Source of the DNA: Sipunculus nudus
Lineage: Eukaryota; Annelida; Sipuncula; Golfingiida; Sipunculidae
Direction of reading: 5' to 3'
DNA: 64,000 bases
Assembly (NCBI GenBank): GCA_026874595.1
Contig: CM049315.1
Span: 198,001-262,000 of the forward strand
Shown: one piece after another, positions 59,271-64,000 of the stretch
Numbering within the stretch: the stretch's first letter is position 1
How the letters are laid out: each line of letters starts with the position of its first letter
Notes under the pieces: generated by a model
The model's database searches: none
What the model saw: the letters and a program-made list of their open reading frames with translations, nothing else
What the model was told of the DNA's origin: nothing
Translations under genes and position numbers: made by a program

Positions 59271-59599
59271 TCGTGGTTGTTTGTGCTCATACGCCACAAA
59301 TTCTACACAGTTCTTGCAAACATTTACTATGAAAACTTTCAGAATGTTCTATGTTCATTTTTTTTATAAAAACAAATGCACACACAGCAACAGGTATATA
59401 TATCCTTTAAATGACAACCAATACCTTCAAGTCTTCAGAGGTTACCAAGTACTCAAATCCGTTGCTATAGAAACCACATTCATATTCAGTTAAATTGTAG
59501 CTTGTAGAAAATTTACAGATCCATTTTGAAAACAAAAATATAAAGTGTAGTTCCATTTATGTCACAAAAGTGAAAAGTACACCATTTCAACGCGGGAAC

Positions 59600-61473
59600 C
59601 AGAAGTTAGACCTACTATCGTACTTTAGTGGCCGGCAGCGCAAAAACGGTGCGTTGTACACCTAATCGGATGGGGTTTAATCAATAGCATTTTAAATGTG
59701 CTTTCTAATGATGTATAGTTTATATATGATTTTGCCGTCGAAGGGCGTTGTACAGACCAGTTCATTATTCAAAAGGACCATTTGTAAAGTTTATAGACAT
59801 CAGGTTGTCGTACTCTAATTGGTTGAAGACCGAAAGCGAGGCACTTTCCCCGTCCGCACTAGGGAGAAACAGCACTTATCAGAGCAATGACGGTGTTTGA
59901 TTGACAAGTGATCTATTGGGAATCCCCTTTTGGACCTTTGTAAATAACACAATTTTTCAAGATTTATATTAATGTCGTATTTTAGTGGGCGGTAGCGCAA
60001 AAACGGTGCGTTGTACACCTGATCGGACGGGGTTTTATCAATAGCATTTTAAATATGCTTTCAATGATGTATAGTTTAAATTTGATTTTGCCGTCGAAGG
60101 GTGTTGTACAGCCCCTGTTCATTATTCAAAACTACACCATTTTTCAAGATTTATATTAATGTCGTATTTTAGTGGGCGGTAGCTCAAAAACGGTGCGTTG
60201 TACACTTGATCGGACGGGGTTTAATCGATAGCATTTTAAATGTGCTTTCCAATGATGTATAGTTTATATATGATTTTGCCGTCGAAGGGTGTTGTACAGA
60301 CCAGTTCATTATTCAAAACTACACCATTTTTCAAGATTTATATTAATGTCGTATTTCAGTGGGCGGTAGCGCAAAAACGGTTCGTTGTACACCTGATCGG
60401 ACGGGGTTTAATAAATGTGCTTTCCAATGATGTATAGTTTATATATGATTTTGCCGTCGAAGGGTGTTGTACAGACCAGTTCATTATTCAAAACTACACC
60501 ATTTTTCAAGATTTATATTAATGTCGTATTTTAGTGGGCGGTAGCGGAAAAACGGTGCGTTGTTTACCTGGTCTGATGCGGTTTTATCGATAGCATTTTA
60601 AATGTGCTTTCCAATGATGTATAGTTTATATATTATTTTGCCGTCGAAGGGTGTTGTACAGACCAGTTCATTATTCAAAACTACACCATATTTCAAGATT
60701 TATATTAATGACGTATTTTAGTGGGCGGTAGCGGAAAAACGGCGCGTTGTACACCTGATCGGATTGGGTTTGATCAATAGCTTTTTCAATGTGCTTTCCA
60801 ATGATGTATAGTTTATATATGATTTTGCCGTCGAAGGGTGTTTTACAGATAAGTTCATTATTCAAAACTACAAAATATTTCAAGATTTATATTATTGTCG
60901 TATTTTAGTGGGCGGTAGCGGAAAAACGGTGCGTTGTACACCTGATCGGACGGGGTTTAATCAATAGCATTTTAAATGTGCTTTCCAATGATGTATAGTT
61001 TATATATGATTTTGCCGTCAAAGGGTGTTGTACAGACCAGTTCATTATTCAAAACTACACCATATTTCAAGATTTATATTAATGTCGTATTTTAGTGGGC
61101 GGTAGCGCAAAAACGGTGCGTTGTACACCTGATCGGACGGGGTTTAATCGATAGCATTTTAAATGTGCTTTCCAATGATGTATAGTTTATATATGATTTT
61201 GCCGTCGAAGGGTGTTGTTCAGCCCCAGTTCATTATTCAAAAGGACCATTTGTAAAGTTTATAGACATCAGGTTGTCGTACTCTGATTGGTTGCAGATCG
61301 AAAGCGAGGCACTTTCCCGTCCGCACTAGGGAGAAACAGCACCTATCAGAGCAATGACGGTGTTTGATTGACAAGTGTTTTATTGGGAATCCCCTGTTGC
61401 ACCTTTGTAAATAACAAAGGTCCATGCGCTTTGTCGGAGCATTGTCCCTGAAAAATGAACTGTGAACCCGGTG
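59600..61473 (-). repeat. Right inverted terminus with about eight subrepeats
   Basis: The subrepeats contain GTGGGCGGTAGCGCAAAAAC, GGTGCGTTGTACACCTGATC, GGACGGGGTTTAATCGATAG, TTTCCAATGATGTATAGTTT and AAGGGTGTTGTACAGACCAG, spaced 175-187 bp. The cap module appears twice, at 59780-59950 and at the true end (61240-61473), showing an internal duplication. Short frames here repeat with the unit and are not genes. Confidence 0.9.
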
Positions 61474-61478
61474 CCAGG

Positions 61479-62585
61479 TTCACTGTCGTAACACGGGGAT
61501 TATTCAGGGTGTGTATTTTATTTTCACAGTTTTTTAATGGCCTATTTAAGTCTTTAATATTCTGTAATATAAAGGAGATGAATACTTATTGAAAAATAAG
61601 TATTATATACAGAAAGGTGGTGTTGTTTGAGAGTCATTATTTATCCAAAGTCGAATTTATCTGCTCAAATTTTTATCTTCCACCGTAAATTTAATTATGC
61701 CTGACGTTGATGACGTCGCCAAGAAAACGTTGCATTGTACTAGCTATATTTGAGCACATTTGGTCATTACATATCAAATATTTTTGTTATTTTATATAGG
61801 TATACAATTTTCCTTTTTATAGAATAATAAAATTTTGGATAATATAGAATAAGCCTTTAAAACTCCCTAAAATGCACATTTACCTAATCTAGGGCCACTT
61901 GCAGGGCAGGCAATTATGAAACACCTTACAGAGGTAGAGAAGGATGATACTGAAGAAGACTGTGTAGGAATAATTTGGAAAAGATATTATTTTATAATAT
62001 TCCAAGAATTTACTTGTATATTTATATATATTTTGTATATTATTAAATGCGTATGCATGTTTGTGTCCGTACCGAACATGCATACAATGTGTATTGTGTA
62101 TATTTTATAGAGTGATTGGTTGTTTGGACTTTCTTTGCAGCTTTTCTTAGTATTTAATTTTTAATTATAATGATATGTAAAAAACGCATACATGATATAA
62201 ACTTTCATATCAGATACATAAGTAAAAACCTTTGGGCTTTTATGTCACCTCAAATGTAAATGAAGTAAATCATTATCTAGAGTGTACGGGTTTTTTTTTT
62301 TCTAACAGCGTTAGGCCTAAAGTAAATATTTTCACTTGTTCCAACAGCGGACCAAGTATTCTACCAAAATCTTACTGTCACAATTGATTGAATAAAACAA
62401 TTGAACTGTTCAAAACTCAAAATCAGGAAACTGCATGCGTAATAGTGTAAGATGTTTTATCAAACAGAATTGATAGGGGTTCATAATAGGCAAAACATTC
62501 AAAACTATTTATCCTGATCTTCGACATCGCCCTTTTTAGATATGGAACAACCCCTTTCTTAAGTTTTTAGGTTCCTTTATATTTA
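61479..62585. other. AT-rich DNA, nothing recognised
   Basis: No exon, no array. A pair of short antiparallel frames near 61.9-62.1 kb are chance. Confidence 0.45.
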
Positions 62586-62589
62586 TTTT

Positions 62590-64000
62590 CTTTGCTTGCC
62601 GGAAATCTTCGATTTCGGCAAGCATGTTAGTCAGTTCCGTATGTCCTTTTGTCTGTTTTTTTGTTTGTTTGTCTCCGCTCTCCTGGCCACAATTTTTCAG
62701 CAATCGACATAAAACTTACAGAATTAATTGACAACCGATAACCCTGGAACCCTCTTGTTTTTGGTCAACGTCGGCCTAAGGTCAAGGTCAAGGTCACGAA
62801 AAGTATGCAATACCGTTTTTGCTCGATAACTTTGTAACAAACAGTCGAAGCCACTTAAACCATAGCTTGTTTTATTTGTCATTCGAAGGCCTTTCTTCTG
62901 GTGTGTAGCTGACTCAAATTTGCCGTAACCATGGTTACGTATTTTTGGGGTAAAGTCAAGATTTTCGAAAATTAATGGTCTTATTTTTTCTAACTTTGTC
63001 AGTTTTAAAGCTAGAGAGGTCTAGTTTTTTGCATCAGGTAGCATTCAATTAGTGTTAGTTGATTATATTAAAAGTCTCGCAATATCTCGTACAATATCTC
63101 GTCAAACGAGATATTTCGAGATATTGATTAGTGATAGACTAGAGTCCACCAGTATACAGGAATCATTTTGAAACTGATATATCTCATGTCTGACATTAAT
63201 ATCTAGAAACATATTTTTCATTTTCCGGCTATGGCTGCTAGGGGGCGCTTCACTTGAACCTCCACAACATATCATTTTTTGGAAATATCTCCAAAACTAT
63301 AAACCTCAGTTACAGAAACTATAGCTTGGTTTCTTCCTCTGGGTATTCTCCGTGACCTGGGAAAGTCATCTGGTCTAAATCTTGTTTCACTTTGTCAGTA
63401 TGTCTGTCTGTTTGTCAGTTGTCCTCAAATTCGCCTGCTTGCTGGTTTTCGCCTATATAGCATTCTACAGGCCTCAGTTTTGAAGGAATCCTTTTGAAAC
63501 TGGTACATGTTATGTCTAAGCCTAATATCTCGAAACGTATTTTTCAATTTCCGGATATGGTCGCTGGGGGCGCTGCACTTGAACCTCCCCAACATATCAT
63601 TTTTGGACATATCTGCAAAACTATAAACCTCAGTTACAGAAACTATAGCTTGGTTTCTTCCTCTGGATCTTCTCCATAGCCTGGTGTAATCATCTGGTCT
63701 CAGTCTTATGTCACTTTGTCAGTATGTCCGTCTGTTTGTTAGTTGTCCTCAAATTCGCCTGCTTGCTGGTTCTATAGCATTCTACAGGCCACAGAATTAA
63801 AAGAATCCTTTTGAAACCGGTGCACCTTATGGCCTACAGAAATATCTCGAAACGTATTTTTCATTTTCCGGATATGGCTGCTAGGGGGCGCTGCACATGA
63901 CCCTCCCCAACATTTCATTTTTTTGGACATATCTCCATAACTATAATCCTGAATTACAGACACTATGGCTTATTTTCTTCCTCTTGGACTTCTCCATAAT
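62590..64000 (+). repeat. Inverted partner of the 25-26 kb composite repeat
   Basis: From the left: CTTGCCGGAAATCTTCGATT, GGTCAAGGTCAAGGTCACGA, then GCTAGAGAGGTCTAGTTTTT and CTCGCAATATCTCG..CGAGATATTTCGAG. After these come at least three ~310-bp copies with TATGGCTGCTAGGGGGCGCT, ACTATAAACCTCAGTTACAG, CTGTCTGTTTGTCAGTTGTC and CGCCTGCTTGCTGGTT. The array runs off the window edge. Confidence 0.8.

Larger units (their letters stand above)
53606..61473. mobile_element. 7.9-kb foldback-like element with giant inverted ends
   Basis: TACCGGGTTCACAGTTCATT at the left is mirrored by AATGAACTGTGAACCCGGTG at the right. CCAGG flanks both ends (53601-53605, 61474-61478), a possible 5-bp target duplication. 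Both termini are a unique ~230-bp cap followed by tandem ~185-bp subrepeats, four on the left and about eight on the right. No transposase was recognised in the 4.9-kb interior. Long, internally repetitive inverted ends are the mark of foldback-type elements; the superfamily is unknown. Confidence 0.8.

Overview
The window looks like nuclear DNA from a marine invertebrate, most likely a mollusc and perhaps a bivalve. It is AT-rich and intron-dominated, with GT-AG splice sites, many minisatellites, and dispersed repeats of kinds I associate with bivalve genomes (runs of TGACCTTTGACC, tails ending GTCAGCTGAGCTAAAAA, GGCGCCACC and GCGCCCCCTAGTGGC motifs). The species assignment is inference. No rRNA, tRNA, CRISPR array or bacterial-type operon was found.

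The one host gene I can support is the 5' part of FRG1 (FSHD region gene 1, a nuclear protein with a fascin-like beta-trefoil), on the minus strand. Exon 1 (47137-47073) encodes MADSYALVKKSKLKLKGS.., exon 2 (22135-22056) a lysine-rich nuclear-localisation segment, and exon 3 (11254-11129) the start of the FRG1 domain (GGWWTVSQFEDIHGGIAIEM..). The three exons join in phase (65, 80 and 126 nt) and give about 90 residues. Later exons must lie left of the window. Everything between 1 and 47 kb is therefore intronic or repeat DNA of this gene.

The most striking feature is what fills the introns. Intron 2 holds a 9.4-kb array (12691-22055) of roughly 120 monomers of about 64-80 bp. Each monomer is a copy of the last ~40 nt of FRG1 exon 2, its 5' splice site and ~35 nt of intron, so the gene carries a long series of decoy 5' splice sites directly behind the real one. 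The array has a higher-order period of about 3.26 kb. On the other side of exon 2, a 37-bp array (22157-23255) carries a TACTAAA branch-point-like motif in its monomers and stops about 20 nt before the real acceptor. Intron 3 holds a 7.2-kb array of a 55-bp unit (3511-10745), and two smaller arrays lie between exon 3 and the large array.

Intron 1 (22.1-47.1 kb) is a mosaic of dispersed repeats. It contains a 1.87-kb tandem duplication (26.7-30.3 kb), a diverged third copy interrupted by a 695-bp inverted-repeat element (44.8-45.5 kb) whose sister copy sits inverted at 35.1-35.8 kb, the 3' end of a Ty3/gypsy retroelement (38.0-38.9 kb), a probable solo LTR (33.6-34.2 kb), and a MULE-type MITE with a 9-bp target duplication (46.3-47.0 kb).

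Upstream of FRG1 (47.2-64 kb) are nested DNA transposons. There is a frameshifted MULE transposase fragment (48.0-48.3 kb) flanked by inverted GGTCCGAGATC repeats. It is cut by a 4.2-kb element with CAACGTTG-rich termini (48.3-52.55 kb). Next comes a 7.9-kb foldback-like element (53.6-61.5 kb) with very long, internally tandem, inverted termini, itself carrying an 891-bp hAT-type MITE with a perfect 8-bp target duplication. Copy numbers and percent similarity were estimated by eye.
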